Assembly: GCF_018476525.1 (NCBI RefSeq)
Contig: NZ_JAHCST010000040.1
Location: 1 to 64,000 of the forward strand
Length of the DNA stretch: 64,000 bases
DNA from: Acrocarpospora catenulata
GTDB taxonomy: Bacteria > Actinomycetota > Actinomycetes > Streptosporangiales > Streptosporangiaceae
Reading direction: 5' to 3'
The position numbers and the translations under genes were made by a program. This document shows, in pieces, positions 35,085 through 43,288 of the stretch. The notes beneath the pieces are model-generated. The model did not search any database, was not told where the DNA came from, and saw only the letters and a program-made list of their open reading frames with translations. Positions within the stretch are counted from its first letter, which is position 1; every line of letters begins with the position of its first letter.

Positions 35085-36211
35085 GACCGCCTCCCTGGGA
35101 CTCCGGACTCCGCCAGGACCGAGCTGATCAACGCGGCCAGCAGCCGCGCCCGCTCCGGCATCCAGTCCACCAGAACATGTTCGTCCGCGGCGTGCGCGCC
35201 TCCCCCCACCGCCCCCAGGCCGTCCAGGGTCGGGCAGCCCACCCCGGCGGTGAAGTTGCCGTCCGAGCCGCCTCCTACGGCCACCCCGGTCAGCGGCGTC
35301 AGGCCCAGCTCGGCGGCCAGCCGTACCGCCCGGTCGAACAGGTCGGCCGAGGCGGCGGCGTCGAACGGGGGCCGGTTGGGGCCGCCGAGCAGTTCCAGGG
35401 TCACTCCGGCCGCCCGCGGGGTCAGCGAGCGCATCAGCTCGTCCACCCGCAGCTGCGCCGCCAGGTCGGGCACCCGCACGTCCACCGCCACCCGCCCCTC
35501 CGCCGGCACCGTGTTGGTGCTGGTCCCGGCCGCGGCCAGGGTGGGCGTGACGGAGAGCAGCCCGGCCCGGGAGGAGGAGTCCACCCGGCTGGCGATCTCG
35601 GCGATGGCCAGGATCTGGTGGGCCAGCTCGACGCCCGCGTTGACGCCCTTCTCCGGTTCCAGGCCGGCATGCGCGGCCCGGCCGTGCACCAGCAGCTCGT
35701 ACCGCGAAACGCCTTTCCTGGCGAGCTTGAGCGCGCCGCCCGGGGCGGCGGCCTCCATCACGAAGGTGGCGGCCAGGCCGCGCGCGGTCTGCTCGATCAG
35801 CGGCTGCGAGGTGGGCGAGCCGAGCTCCTCGTCGCCCACCACCAGCACCGTCACCCCGTCGAAGGAGGGCAGCGCGGCCAGCGCGTGGAAGGTCTGCACC
35901 AGCCCGGCCTTCATGTCGAACACGCCCGGCCCCCTGGCCACCCCGTCCCGGAGCGACCAGGGGATCTCGCGGAGCGTGCCGACCGGCCAGACCGTGTCGT
36001 GGTGGCCGAGCAGCAGCACCCGCGGCGTGCCGAAGGACCACCGCAGGTGCGGCACCCCGCCGATCTCCAGCAGCTCCGGTTCGGCCCCCAGCCGCCGCCG
36101 CCCGACCGCCGCCACCACCTTGGCGCTGCGGTCCAGCGCCTCGCGGTCGCTGGAGAAGGACTCGCAGCAGACCAGTTCCTCCAGGTCCGCCAGCATCTCG
36201 GCCAGGTTCAC
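35081..36211 (-). CDS. M20 family N-acyl-amino-acid deacylase (probable desuccinylase)
   Basis: The 376-residue metallo-amidohydrolase has GHHDTVWP (His/Asp metal site) about residues 63-70, FDMKAGLVQ, DEELGSP (catalytic Glu and metal Glu), VMEAAAP, the dimerisation domain from about residue 170 and the C-terminal metal His in VGGGAHAADEHV. It belongs with ArgE/DapE/carboxypeptidase G2. In this operon it would remove the acyl group from the L-isomer made by the racemase. The GTG start at 36211 overlaps the dipeptidase stop (GTGA), and its own stop overlaps the GNAT start (ATGA). Confidence 0.86.
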   Translation of the reverse strand: MNLAEMLADLEELVCCESFSSDREALDRSAKVVAAVGRRRLGAEPELLEIGGVPHLRWSFGTPRVLLLGHHDTVWPVGTLREIPWSLRDGVARGPGVFDMKAGLVQTFHALAALPSFDGVTVLVVGDEELGSPTSQPLIEQTARGLAATFVMEAAAPGGALKLARKGVSRYELLVHGRAAHAGLEPEKGVNAGVELAHQILAIAEIASRVDSSSRAGLLSVTPTLAAAGTSTNTVPAEGRVAVDVRVPDLAAQLRVDELMRSLTPRAAGVTLELLGGPNRPPFDAAASADLFDRAVRLAAELGLTPLTGVAVGGGSDGNFTAGVGCPTLDGLGAVGGGAHAADEHVLVDWMPERARLLAALISSVLAESGVPGRRS

Positions 36212-37245
36212 CGGGCCACCCCCAGTTCGGACCGCAGCAGCCGGAGCAGGTTGCCGCCCATGATCTTCTTGATCTCGTCCTCGGCGAAACCGTGCTTGAG
36301 CAGCGCCTCGGTGACCAGCGGCAGGCCGCGCGGGCCGTCCAGGCCGGGGATGGCGGCCATCGTGTCCAGGCCGCTGTAGGAGACCTCCTCGCAGCACGGC
36401 GGGGTCAGGTCCCGCATGACCTCCCGGATGAAGTCGGGGCCCAGGCCCACGTGGTCGATGCCGGCCACGCCCGCCACGTGCTCGATGTGGTCCACCAGGT
36501 GGTCGATGGTGACGTCCTGCGCGGACTCGGTGAGGAAGGCGGCCAGGAAGTTCACGCAGACCACGCCGCCGGTGGCGGCGATACCCCGGAGCTGGTCGTC
36601 GGTGAGGTTGCGGTGGTGGTCGCGGAGGGCGCGGGCCGAGGAGTGGGTGGCCAGCACCGGGCGGGTGGCCAGCTCCAGCACGTGCCCCACGCCGGCGGCG
36701 CCGAGGTGGGAGACGTCGAACAGCATGCCGAGCGACTCCATGACGCCCAGCGCCGCCACGCCGTGGCCGGTCAGCCGGGAACCGGTGGCGTCCTCGCCGC
36801 TGCCGTCGGCCAGCGCGGTCCGGCCCCAGTGCGCGATCGAGGCGATCCGCACGCCCAGCCGGAACAGGGTGGGGATCAGCTCCACGCTCGCGTCCAGGCC
36901 GGGCATGCTCTCCAGGGCCAGGACCAGGGCGATCCGGTCCTCGGCCAGGGCCTGGTCGATCGCGGGGCCGTCGGCGCAGAGCCGTACCGCGTCCTGGTTG
37001 CCCTCGGCCAGCACGTGGGCGCACTCGATCATGCGCAGCGTCTGGCGGAGCGCGCCCTCGGGGCGGTACTGATCGTCCACGAAGACCGGAAGCACCTGGA
37101 GGCGCACGCCGCCCTCGGTCAGCTGGGGCAGCCACCGTTCCCGGAAGAAGGAGGCCCAGGCTTGTGGCGGGCGCGCGGACACGGCCATCAGCAGGTCGTT
37201 GTGCGCGTCCGCGACGACCGTCTCGCGATGCAGGTCAGCGGGCAT
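36208..37245 (-). CDS. M19 (renal/membrane-type) dipeptidase
   Basis: The 345-residue zinc dipeptidase carries DAHNDLLMA (metal His and Asp) about residues 13-21, LESMPGLD (bridging Glu), FDVSHLG and VLATHSSARAL (His ligands), and HVGLGPDFI with Asp. No signal peptide or anchor is seen, so it is cytoplasmic despite the family name. M19 enzymes characteristically accept dipeptides with a C-terminal D-residue. As first gene of a coupled operon with an M20 deacylase, GNAT and racemase it may supply the D-amino acids that those enzymes convert to L. Confidence 0.88.
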   Translation of the reverse strand: MPADLHRETVVADAHNDLLMAVSARPPQAWASFFRERWLPQLTEGGVRLQVLPVFVDDQYRPEGALRQTLRMIECAHVLAEGNQDAVRLCADGPAIDQALAEDRIALVLALESMPGLDASVELIPTLFRLGVRIASIAHWGRTALADGSGEDATGSRLTGHGVAALGVMESLGMLFDVSHLGAAGVGHVLELATRPVLATHSSARALRDHHRNLTDDQLRGIAATGGVVCVNFLAAFLTESAQDVTIDHLVDHIEHVAGVAGIDHVGLGPDFIREVMRDLTPPCCEEVSYSGLDTMAAIPGLDGPRGLPLVTEALLKHGFAEDEIKKIMGGNLLRLLRSELGVAR

Positions 37246-37358
37246 CGGAACTCCTTCACGGGGATCGTCTACCGGACGTTACTCCGCCGGACCCGCGCCC
37301 GGCGACGGCGGACGCCGTGCGGCGCCGGTAGGCCCGCATTCCCGGTACCCTCCCATCC

Positions 37359-38195
37359 GTGACGGAGACCACACTCGCGACGGTGATCGAGACGCTGGAG
37401 CGTGCCTACGACCCGGCCCATGCCGAACCCTGGGACGCGGTCGGCCTGGTCTGCGGGGATCCGGAGCAGCCCGTGACCCGCGTGCTGTTCGCGGTCGACC
37501 CGGTGGCGGCGGTCGTGGACGAGGCACTGGACTGGGGGGCCGACCTGATCGTCACCCACCACCCGCTCTACCTGAAGGGCACCACCACGGTCGCGGCGCA
37601 CACCACCAAAGGCCGGGTGATCCACCGCCTGATCAAGGGCGACTGCGCCCTCTACACCGCGCACACCAACGCCGACGTGGCCGACCCCGGGGTCTCCGAC
37701 GCGCTGGCCCGCGCCGTCGGCCTCACCTCCCCGCTCCGCCCGCTGGCGCCGCTGCCCGCCGCCCCCCGGCTCGGCCTCGGCCGCATCGGCACCCTGCCGG
37801 TCTCCATGAGCCTGGCCAAGTTCGCCGCCCTGGCCGCCCAGGGCCTGCCCCGCACGGCCGGCGGCCTGCGCGTGGCCGGCGACCTGGACCGCCTGGTCAA
37901 GACCGTCGCGGTCAGCGGCGGCGCCGGCGACTCCCTGCTCGGTACGGCCAGGGCCGCCGGCGTGGACGTCTTCCTCACCGCCGACCTGCGCCACCACCCG
38001 GCCAGCGAGTACGTGGAGAGCGGCGGCCCCGCACTGATCGACGCGGCGCACTGGGCGACCGAGTGGCCCTGGCTGGCCGAGGCGGCCGAGCGACTGACGT
38101 CCGCCCTGGCGGCGAAGGGTATAACTGTTGAAGTGCGTGTCTCGGACACGGTCACGGACGCTTGGACCACAACAGCACAGCGAGGACTGGGATGA
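37359..38195 (+). CDS. NIF3-like dinuclear metal protein (GTP cyclohydrolase-I type 2 family)
   Basis: The 278-residue protein has the NIF3 signature DPAHAEPWDAVGLVCG, VTHHPLYLKG (paired His metal ligands) and LYTAHTNADVADPGVSDALA. The last metal site is in FLTADLRHHPASEY and the C-terminus carries DAAHWATEWPWL. The family is universal; its cellular role is unsettled. In actinomycetes it commonly precedes the CT398-like zinc-ribbon gene and the RNase H fusion gene, the order seen here. Its stop overlaps the next start by 4 bp (ATGA). Confidence 0.9.
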   Translation: MTETTLATVIETLERAYDPAHAEPWDAVGLVCGDPEQPVTRVLFAVDPVAAVVDEALDWGADLIVTHHPLYLKGTTTVAAHTTKGRVIHRLIKGDCALYTAHTNADVADPGVSDALARAVGLTSPLRPLAPLPAAPRLGLGRIGTLPVSMSLAKFAALAAQGLPRTAGGLRVAGDLDRLVKTVAVSGGAGDSLLGTARAAGVDVFLTADLRHHPASEYVESGGPALIDAAHWATEWPWLAEAAERLTSALAAKGITVEVRVSDTVTDAWTTTAQRGLG

Positions 38196-38932
38196 AGGCT
38201 GCACCGGAAGCACAGAAGCGTCTCCTCGACCTGGCTGAGCAGGACGCGGCCCTCGACCGGCTGAAGCACCGCCGCCGCACCCTGCCGGAGCTGGCCGGGA
38301 TCGAGGAGCAGTCCAAGAAGCTCGCCCAGGTCGCCACTCAGATCATCACCGCCGAGACCGAGGCCGCCGACCTGGGCAGGGACCAGGCCAAGGCCGAATC
38401 CGACGTGGACGCGGTGCGCCTGCGCGCCGAACGCGACCGCAAGCGCCTGGACTCCGGGCAGGTCTCCTCGCCCAAGGACCTGGCCAGCCTGCAGTCCGAG
38501 ATCGCCTCCCTGCAGCGCCGCCAGGGTGACCTGGAGGAGGTCGTCCTGGAGATCATGGAGCGCCGGGAGGCGGCCGACACCAAGGTCGCCGACCTGCGGG
38601 CCGAGCGGGAGGAGTTGACCGCCGCGCTCGCGGTGGCCGAGACCCGCCGCGACGAGGCCTTCACCGAGATCGACAAGGAGAGCGCCGAGGTCGCCGACCG
38701 CCGCACCGCTCTCGCCGCCGAACTTCCCGCCGACCTGTTCGCCCTCTACGGGAAACTCCGCGAGTCCTCCGGCGTCGGGGCCGCCATGCTGCAGGGCGGG
38801 CGCTGCCTGGGCTGCCGGACCACGCTTTCCATCGCCGACCTTAACCAGATCAGGGCCGCCGCGCCCGACGAGGTCGTCCGCTGCGAGGAGTGCCGCCGCA
38901 TCCTCGTCCGCACCGCCGAGTCGGGGCTGTGA
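38192..38932 (+). CDS. CT398-like coiled-coil zinc-ribbon protein
   Basis: The 246-residue protein has a long antiparallel coiled coil (about residues 10-185, rich in Glu/Arg/Ala heptads) and a C-terminal four-Cys zinc ribbon, GRCLGCR and VRCEECRR. This matches the CT398/DUF164 family, thought to bind nucleic acid or act as an adaptor. The ATG at 38192 overlaps the NIF3 stop and has GAGG seven bases upstream. Its stop overlaps the GTG of the RNase H gene (GTGA), so the three are one translationally coupled operon. Confidence 0.9.
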   Translation: MKAAPEAQKRLLDLAEQDAALDRLKHRRRTLPELAGIEEQSKKLAQVATQIITAETEAADLGRDQAKAESDVDAVRLRAERDRKRLDSGQVSSPKDLASLQSEIASLQRRQGDLEEVVLEIMERREAADTKVADLRAEREELTAALAVAETRRDEAFTEIDKESAEVADRRTALAAELPADLFALYGKLRESSGVGAAMLQGGRCLGCRTTLSIADLNQIRAAAPDEVVRCEECRRILVRTAESGL

Positions 38933-40368
38933 GCGGCTCCTACGTCATCGAGGCCGACGGCGGCTCCCGGGGCAACCCCGGGCCCGCCGGATACGGCGCG
39001 GTGGTCAGAACGCCGTCCGGGGAGGTGCTCGCCGAGGCGGCCGAGTCGATCGGTGTGGCGACCAACAACGTCGCCGAGTACCGGGGGTTGATCGCGGGCC
39101 TGCGGGCCGTGCTCGACCTCGGGGGTGAGGGCAGCGCCGTCGAGGCGCGGATGGACTCCAAGCTGGTCATCGAGCAGATGGCCGGTCGCTGGAAGGTCAA
39201 GAACGAGGGGCTGCGGCCGCTCGCTCTGGAGGCGGGGGCGCTGGCCCGCCGCCTGCGCGTCACCTGGAAGTGGATCCCCCGCGAACGCAACACCCACGCC
39301 GACCGCCTCGCCAACGAGGCCATGGACGCCGCCGCCCGCGGCGAAACCTGGCATTCCACCAGCTTCTCCACCTCGGGTTCACACGTGACCACGGCGTTCA
39401 CGACCTCCACCACCAGCAGCGCGTCATCCGCCGAATCGGCCACTCGTGAGCCGTTCACCGACTCGGGCGCGTCCGCCACTCCGAGCGGTTCGGGCGCGTC
39501 CGCCACTCCGAGCGGTTCGGGCGCGTCCGCCACTCCGAGCGGTTCGGGCGCGTCCGCCACTCCGAGCGGTTCGGCGGCGGGGGACACCACGGCCTTCGGC
39601 GACCTGGGATCAGTCGGCTCGGAGCCGGCCGGGACAGCCACGGCCGAGCGCCCGGCCGCCACTGAGCGTGCTGCCGCCACTGAGCGTCCTTCCGCCACCG
39701 AGGGCCCGGCCGTCGCCGGACGGGGTGGGCTTGGCTGGGGCCGGGCCACCCGGGTCGCCACCTCACTGCTGCTCCTCCGCCACGGGCAGACGGCCTTCTC
39801 CATCGAACGGCGTTTCTCCGGGGTGGGCGATCCGCCGCTGACCCCGGCCGGGGAGGCCCAGGCCGAGGCGGTGGCGGTACGCCTGGCGCGTGAGCCGTAC
39901 CGGATCGACGCGATCGTCAGTTCACCGCTCACCCGCGCCCGCCAGACCGCGGACGCCGTAGCCGCCCGCGCCGGCCTCCCCGTCGAAATCGACAAGGAAC
40001 TCCGCGAAACCGACTTCGGAGCCTGGGAAGGGCTCACCTTCGCCGAGATCCAGCAGCGCTGGCCGGACGAACTGGCCGCCTGGCTGGCCGACCCCGCCAT
40101 CGCCCCACCCGGCGGCGAAAGCTTCGCCGTCACCGGCCGCCGCGTTGCGCACGCCCGCGACCGCATCCTCGCCACCCACCCAGGCCAGACCATCCTGGTC
40201 GTCTCCCACGTAACCCCCATCAAGCTCCTGATCCGGTACGTGCTGAACGCGCCCCCCGAGGCCCTCTACCGCATGCACCTGGACCTGGCCTGCCTGTCCA
40301 CGATCGACTACTACGCCGACGGCCCGGCCGTCATGCGCACCTTCAACGACACCGCCCACCTACGCTGA
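38929..40368 (+). CDS. Bifunctional RNase HI / histidine phosphatase
   Basis: The 479-residue fusion resembles SCO2299-type proteins. The N-terminal RNase HI domain (about 1-140) has its acidic residues in EADGGSRGNPG, NNVAEYRGL, MDSKLV and THADRLANE. A low-complexity Ser/Thr/Ala linker follows (about 145-275), including four perfect 9-residue repeats (SGASATPSG). The C-terminal phosphoglycerate-mutase-like domain has the phospho-His motif LLRHGQTAF and the second His in VVSHVTPIK. It should cut RNA in RNA-DNA hybrids and hydrolyse phosphomonoesters (perhaps alpha-ribazole phosphate). The GTG at 38929 is set by the GTGA overlap. The expanded linker is unusually long. Confidence 0.92.
   Translation: MSGSYVIEADGGSRGNPGPAGYGAVVRTPSGEVLAEAAESIGVATNNVAEYRGLIAGLRAVLDLGGEGSAVEARMDSKLVIEQMAGRWKVKNEGLRPLALEAGALARRLRVTWKWIPRERNTHADRLANEAMDAAARGETWHSTSFSTSGSHVTTAFTTSTTSSASSAESATREPFTDSGASATPSGSGASATPSGSGASATPSGSGASATPSGSAAGDTTAFGDLGSVGSEPAGTATAERPAATERAAATERPSATEGPAVAGRGGLGWGRATRVATSLLLLRHGQTAFSIERRFSGVGDPPLTPAGEAQAEAVAVRLAREPYRIDAIVSSPLTRARQTADAVAARAGLPVEIDKELRETDFGAWEGLTFAEIQQRWPDELAAWLADPAIAPPGGESFAVTGRRVAHARDRILATHPGQTILVVSHVTPIKLLIRYVLNAPPEALYRMHLDLACLSTIDYYADGPAVMRTFNDTAHLR
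39463..39570. repeat. Four perfect 27-bp tandem repeats in the RNase H/phosphatase linker
   Basis: The units begin TCGGGCGCGTCCGCCACT and run 27 bp each with no visible substitution, encoding SGASATPSG four times in frame. Less regular 18-24-bp repeats encoding ATER(P/A)-like units follow at about 39640-39710. Confidence 0.95.
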
Positions 40369-40538
40369 CCAGGCCTCCTCCTCGGACAGGGTCCATGGCG
40401 TCCACCCGATACGCCGCCCCTGGGGGTCTACGCTTGCCCATCACCAATTTCCCGTCAGCCACCGTCCGTGAAATTCGACCGGAACCCCCTTGGCGGCGTG
40501 CCTGGCGATCACTCAGCACCCACTACGCTGGGATACAC

Positions 40539-40937
40539 GGCGGACGAGCCGGCCGGACGGCCGCGTCGGAGCCCCTCACCGGGCTCCGCCGAGGAAGGTC
40601 CGGGCTCCACAGGGCAGGGTGGTCGGTAACACCGACCCGGGGCGACCCGCGGGACAGTGCCACAGAAAACAAACCGCCCCCCTAACCAGGGGGTAAGGGT
40701 GAAACGGTGGTGTAAGAGACCACCAGCGCCCACGGTGACGTGGGCGGCTAGGTAAACCCCACCCGGAGCAAGGTCAAGAAGGATTGCCCCCGGGCATTCC
40801 GCGCGCGACATTCGAGGGCGGCCCGCCCGACGCCGCGCGGGTAGACCGCTTGAGACCACGAGCAATCGTGGCCCTAGATGGATGGCCGTCAGGTCCAACG
40901 ACCTACAAAACCCGGCCTACAGGCCGACTCGTCCGCC
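40539..40937 (+). ncRNA. rnpB: RNase P RNA (type A)
   Basis: About 399 nt. The ends pair (GGCGGAC at 40539-40545 with GTCCGCC at 40931-40937, helix P1). Universal elements are present in order: GAGGAAGGTCCGGGCTCC (P3/P4 region), ACAGAAAAC, GGGTGAAACGGTGG followed by TAAGAGACCACC, and CCTAGATGGATGGCCGTC (3' strand of P4, CR-V). This is the catalytic RNA that matures tRNA 5' ends. It is downstream of the RNase H/phosphatase gene, as in other actinomycetes. An antisense reading frame across it is not a gene. Confidence 0.93.
40909..40937. repeat. rnpB 3'-end repeat, copy 1 (putative attachment site)
   Basis: These are the last 29 nt of the intact rnpB, ending GACTCGTCCGCC. The same segment recurs at 42495-42523 (identical), 48212-48240 and 49394-49423 (diverged), all in the same orientation. 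Confidence 0.7.
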
Positions 40938-41198
40938 CTTGATGCTTCCGAGCTGGCTGTTTGAGCTTTCATGACTTCATACGTAAGCGCCAGGCCAGCA
41001 CGGCGTGGATCGCGAGGCGTCTCGCCTCGGCTTGAAGGTGCGGCGCTCACGGTGGCCCTACATCTGCTCGGCTGTCTGATCGTGGCTTTCCTTCAGTCCT
41101 GCTCCTTGGCTTGGGATTCCGTCCTGATCGCCTCTTCGGGCGTGGAATCGAGCGTAAGTTCGGTTTGTGGACCGTGCAGGCCGTTCCCTGCAGGTGAG

Positions 41199-41210
41199 GT
41201 ACCTAGGTAC
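41199..41210. promoter_or_regulatory. Palindromic operator of the ribbon-helix-helix operon
   Basis: GTACCTAGGTAC is a perfect 12-bp palindrome 21 bp before the ATG of the ribbon-helix-helix gene, overlapping a possible -10 (TACTAT, 41207-41212). The position suits autorepression by the encoded protein. The stretch 40938-41198 shows no other convincing gene. Confidence 0.6.
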
Positions 41211-41230
41211 TATGACCTCAGGAGGAAGCT

Positions 41231-41515
41231 ATGACGATGCCCCACCCGGCCAAGCGGCAATCACCACTGAAAGTCGACCCGGCAACCGATGAGCTGATCT
41301 CCCAGGGAGCCCACTTCCTCGGGATGACCAAGAAAGACCTGGTCGCAACCGCTGTCCGTGTTTACCTGGATCAGCAGCGCGAACAGATTCGTCGCGGGAT
41401 GCTCGAGTCGATGAAGGTCCTGGACGGCTCACTGTCCTCCAGTGTCTCCCTGCTAACCGGCCTCTCACCCGAGCGCATCAATGAACTCGGCGGCACTGGC
41501 GAATGGGAGGATTGA
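41231..41515 (+). CDS. Ribbon-helix-helix-like DNA-binding protein
   Basis: This is a 94-residue protein with a short basic strand (KRQSPLKVDPATDELI) then two helices (SQGAHFLGMTKKDLVATAVRVYLDQQREQIRRG), the arrangement of MetJ/Arc-type antitoxins and plasmid copy or transfer regulators. A textbook AGGAGGAAGCT ribosome site precedes ATG 41231. It heads a three-gene set with unknown 120- and 135-residue proteins and probably binds the palindrome at 41199. It sits just downstream of rnpB inside the island. Confidence 0.75.
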   Translation: MTMPHPAKRQSPLKVDPATDELISQGAHFLGMTKKDLVATAVRVYLDQQREQIRRGMLESMKVLDGSLSSSVSLLTGLSPERINELGGTGEWED

Positions 41516-41522
41516 CAACCCC

Positions 41523-41885
41523 GTGCACCGCGTCCGTCCTACACTGCGCGTCCTCCGCGATGATCTGAAGCTGTCCTTCCCGTCAGCACAGATCCCTTTG
41601 GACACGATGAGTCACCCTCTTCTGGACAAGGCTTCTGACCAGTTCACCGACCCTGGTGCCGCGCAGGAGCGCATTCGCGTCATCGATGATGTGGTGCTGT
41701 TCAAGGTAAAGGTGCAGCGCTGGCGGGGAGCCGTGTGGATCGATGACCCCGAGGCCGAGGTCTCTACATGGTTGGTCGCCGCAGGCACCCGCGAGGACGG
41801 CTCCAGCGATGACTTCTACGCCGCTCTGGGAACCGCCGGCGAAACGGCCCGTGCCCGTTACAACACCGAGCACAACCAAGCCTGA
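41523..41885 (+). CDS. Hypothetical protein of the rnpB island (second gene of RHH operon)
   Basis: The 120-residue protein starts GTG 41523 (GGAGG about 11 bp upstream), MHRVRPTLRVLRDDLKLSFP. The middle reads VLFKVKVQRWRGAVWIDD, a small beta-rich patch, and the end is helical. Not recognised. It could be a toxin partner of the ribbon-helix-helix protein, given gene order and size; this is a guess. An alternative ATG at 41481 would overlap the preceding gene by 35 bp. Its TGA is shared with the first codon of the next frame. Confidence 0.6.
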   Translation: MHRVRPTLRVLRDDLKLSFPSAQIPLDTMSHPLLDKASDQFTDPGAAQERIRVIDDVVLFKVKVQRWRGAVWIDDPEAEVSTWLVAAGTREDGSSDDFYAALGTAGETARARYNTEHNQA

Positions 41886-42289
41886 CCACCAGCACCTACA
41901 GCGGCCACCTTCTGCCCACCCGCGACGACCATGACCGCTACCAGCTCGAAGCGGTCACCAGATTCGCTCTGCGTCTGAACTCCACCATTCGTGATCTCGC
42001 GCGTGGTTCCCTCCGCGACGGCCACGAACATGCCACTGACTTCCCCGGTTTCCGACTCGGCATCCTGATCCGCGCTGACAGCGGGAATGAAACCTACGCG
42101 GCGATCCGTATCACCGGCTCGGTTCCGGCCAACCTGACCGCAATGATCCTTGGTCGGGTTCCAGGTTGCGAGGCGGACGGCTGGTTCCCCGAGTACGCGC
42201 TACCGGAGCGCGATCTCTTGCCCGCCGAACAGGTTTGGTCCAACATCATGGATCCCAAGGGCGCCGCCGAACTCCTCGAAGAACCCTGA
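41882..42289 (+). CDS. Hypothetical protein, possible CTG start
   Basis: An open 135-codon frame with normal GC-rich codon use runs from CTG 41882 to TGA 42289. There is no ATG/GTG/TTG near its beginning, but CTG overlaps the previous stop as CTGA, mimicking the usual ATGA coupling. The product would read TTSTYSGHLLPTRDDHD at its N-terminus and contains IRADSGNETYAAIRITGS followed by LTAMILGRVPG. A broken copy of this last part lies at 47951-48066, which shows that the frame is real coding sequence. Function unknown. It may instead be a gene that lost its start codon. Confidence 0.55.
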   Translation: MTTSTYSGHLLPTRDDHDRYQLEAVTRFALRLNSTIRDLARGSLRDGHEHATDFPGFRLGILIRADSGNETYAAIRITGSVPANLTAMILGRVPGCEADGWFPEYALPERDLLPAEQVWSNIMDPKGAAELLEEP

Positions 42290-42363
42290 CCGCCCAGGTA
42301 CGGCGAGCCCTACAGCTCAGGCCGCACCTCCTGAGGCCGTGGACACACTGGCGAGTCAGATCA

Positions 42364-42523
42364 GGGCTCCGCAGGGCAGGGTGGTCGGTAATACCGACCC
42401 GGGGCGACCCGCGGGACAGTGCCACAGAAAACAAATTGAGACCGCGAGCAATCGTGGCCCTAGATGGATGGCCGTCAGGTCCAACGACCTACAAAACCCG
42501 GCCTACAGGCCGACTCGTCCGCC
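42364..42523 (+). pseudogene. Internally deleted duplicate of rnpB (includes 3'-end repeat copy 2)
   Basis: Bases 42364-42435 match rnpB 40602-40673 and 42436-42523 match rnpB 40850-40937, ungapped, with about three substitutions in 160 nt. The intervening 176 nt of rnpB are missing, as is everything 5' of 40602. It cannot fold into a working RNase P RNA. The identical 3' end suggests recent acquisition or gene conversion. Confidence 0.9.
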
Positions 42524-42548
42524 TTCCAAGTCTCTGAACTGCATAGAT

Positions 42549-42586
42549 GTGCCCTCCTGGCAAGATACAACAGCCGGGAGGGCACA
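42549..42586. other. Long inverted repeat followed by a GGGCACA direct repeat
   Basis: Arms 42549-42562 and 42573-42586 pair over 14 bp with one mismatch (10-nt loop). AGGGCACA recurs 10 bp further (about 42590-42597). A related GAGGGCACATTGAGGGCA stands at 49270-49287. It could be a terminator or recombinase-binding arm. Nothing else supported is seen in 42524-42805. Confidence 0.55.
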
Positions 42587-42805
42587 ATCAGGGCACATCC
42601 TTAGTGACGCAGAGTGGCGGCGAACGCCGTGTCCGGTGCGTTCCGTGCTCGCTCGGTAGCGGTACGTTGCGGATCGAGGTCCTCGTCTTGGGCGTCGCCA
42701 GCGTGGGATGCCGGTCGATCGGCACGACTTGTTGGTTTATGGGTCATGCGGTCTGGATACGGGACTCGTTCACAGCGACCTGCACCGGGTCTTAAGCGCG
42801 GCTGG

Positions 42806-43288
42806 TTACGCGGCCCCCGCTGATGTCATCTCGGGCCAGAACTCCCGGTAGCGGCCGGAGTGGAAGACGAGCGGCTCCCCCTCGGCCCGCTGGTAGCTCT
42901 CCACCGCCCCGATGAAGATGTGGTGGTCGCCGCCGTTGTGGACGCGCTCCGTACGGCAGACGAAACTGGCCAGCGTCCCGGCGAGTATCGGCAGGGGAGT
43001 GCCGAGCAGTTCCACCCCGGCGAACTTGTCGGTCGAGGGCGTGGCGAAGCGCCTGGACAGGTGGTCCTGGTCGGCGGCCAGGACGTTGACGGCGAACCGC
43101 CCGGCCCGCAGGAAGAGCGGCGCGCTGGGCGCCCGGTTTGACAGGCACCAGAGCACCAGCGGCGGATCGAGCGAGACCGAAGTGAAGGAGTTGACGGTCA
43201 CGCCGGCCCGCTCCCCGTCGTCGGTCACCGTCGTGATCACCGCCACCCCGGTCGCGAACTGCCCGAAGGCCTCACGGAGCAATCTCAT
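42806..43288 (-). CDS. Flavin reductase (StyB/HpaC-like)
   Basis: The 160-residue split-barrel flavin reductase begins LREAFGQFATGVAVITTV, the signature of the HpaC/StyB family, and has NSFTSVSLDPPLVLWCL for flavin binding and GDHHIFIGAVE near the end. It makes reduced FAD with NAD(P)H for the adjacent StyA-like oxygenase. ATG 43288 overlaps the StyA-like stop by 4 bp. Confidence 0.87.
   Translation of the reverse strand: MRLLREAFGQFATGVAVITTVTDDGERAGVTVNSFTSVSLDPPLVLWCLSNRAPSAPLFLRAGRFAVNVLAADQDHLSRRFATPSTDKFAGVELLGTPLPILAGTLASFVCRTERVHNGGDHHIFIGAVESYQRAEGEPLVFHSGRYREFWPEMTSAGAA

Noticed and set aside
39463-39570. CRISPR-like regular repeat
   Set aside because: The repeats are contiguous, without spacers, and lie in frame inside a protein linker.
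40509-40898. 129-codon frame antisense to rnpB
   Set aside because: The region is a structured RNA with conserved elements on the plus strand.
40971-41234. 87-codon frame between rnpB and the RHH gene
   Set aside because: No ribosome site, it covers the operator and promoter of the next gene, and the protein has no family character.
42547-42795. 82-codon frame downstream of the rnpB copy
   Set aside because: It starts inside a long inverted repeat, has poor codon bias and lacks a ribosome site.
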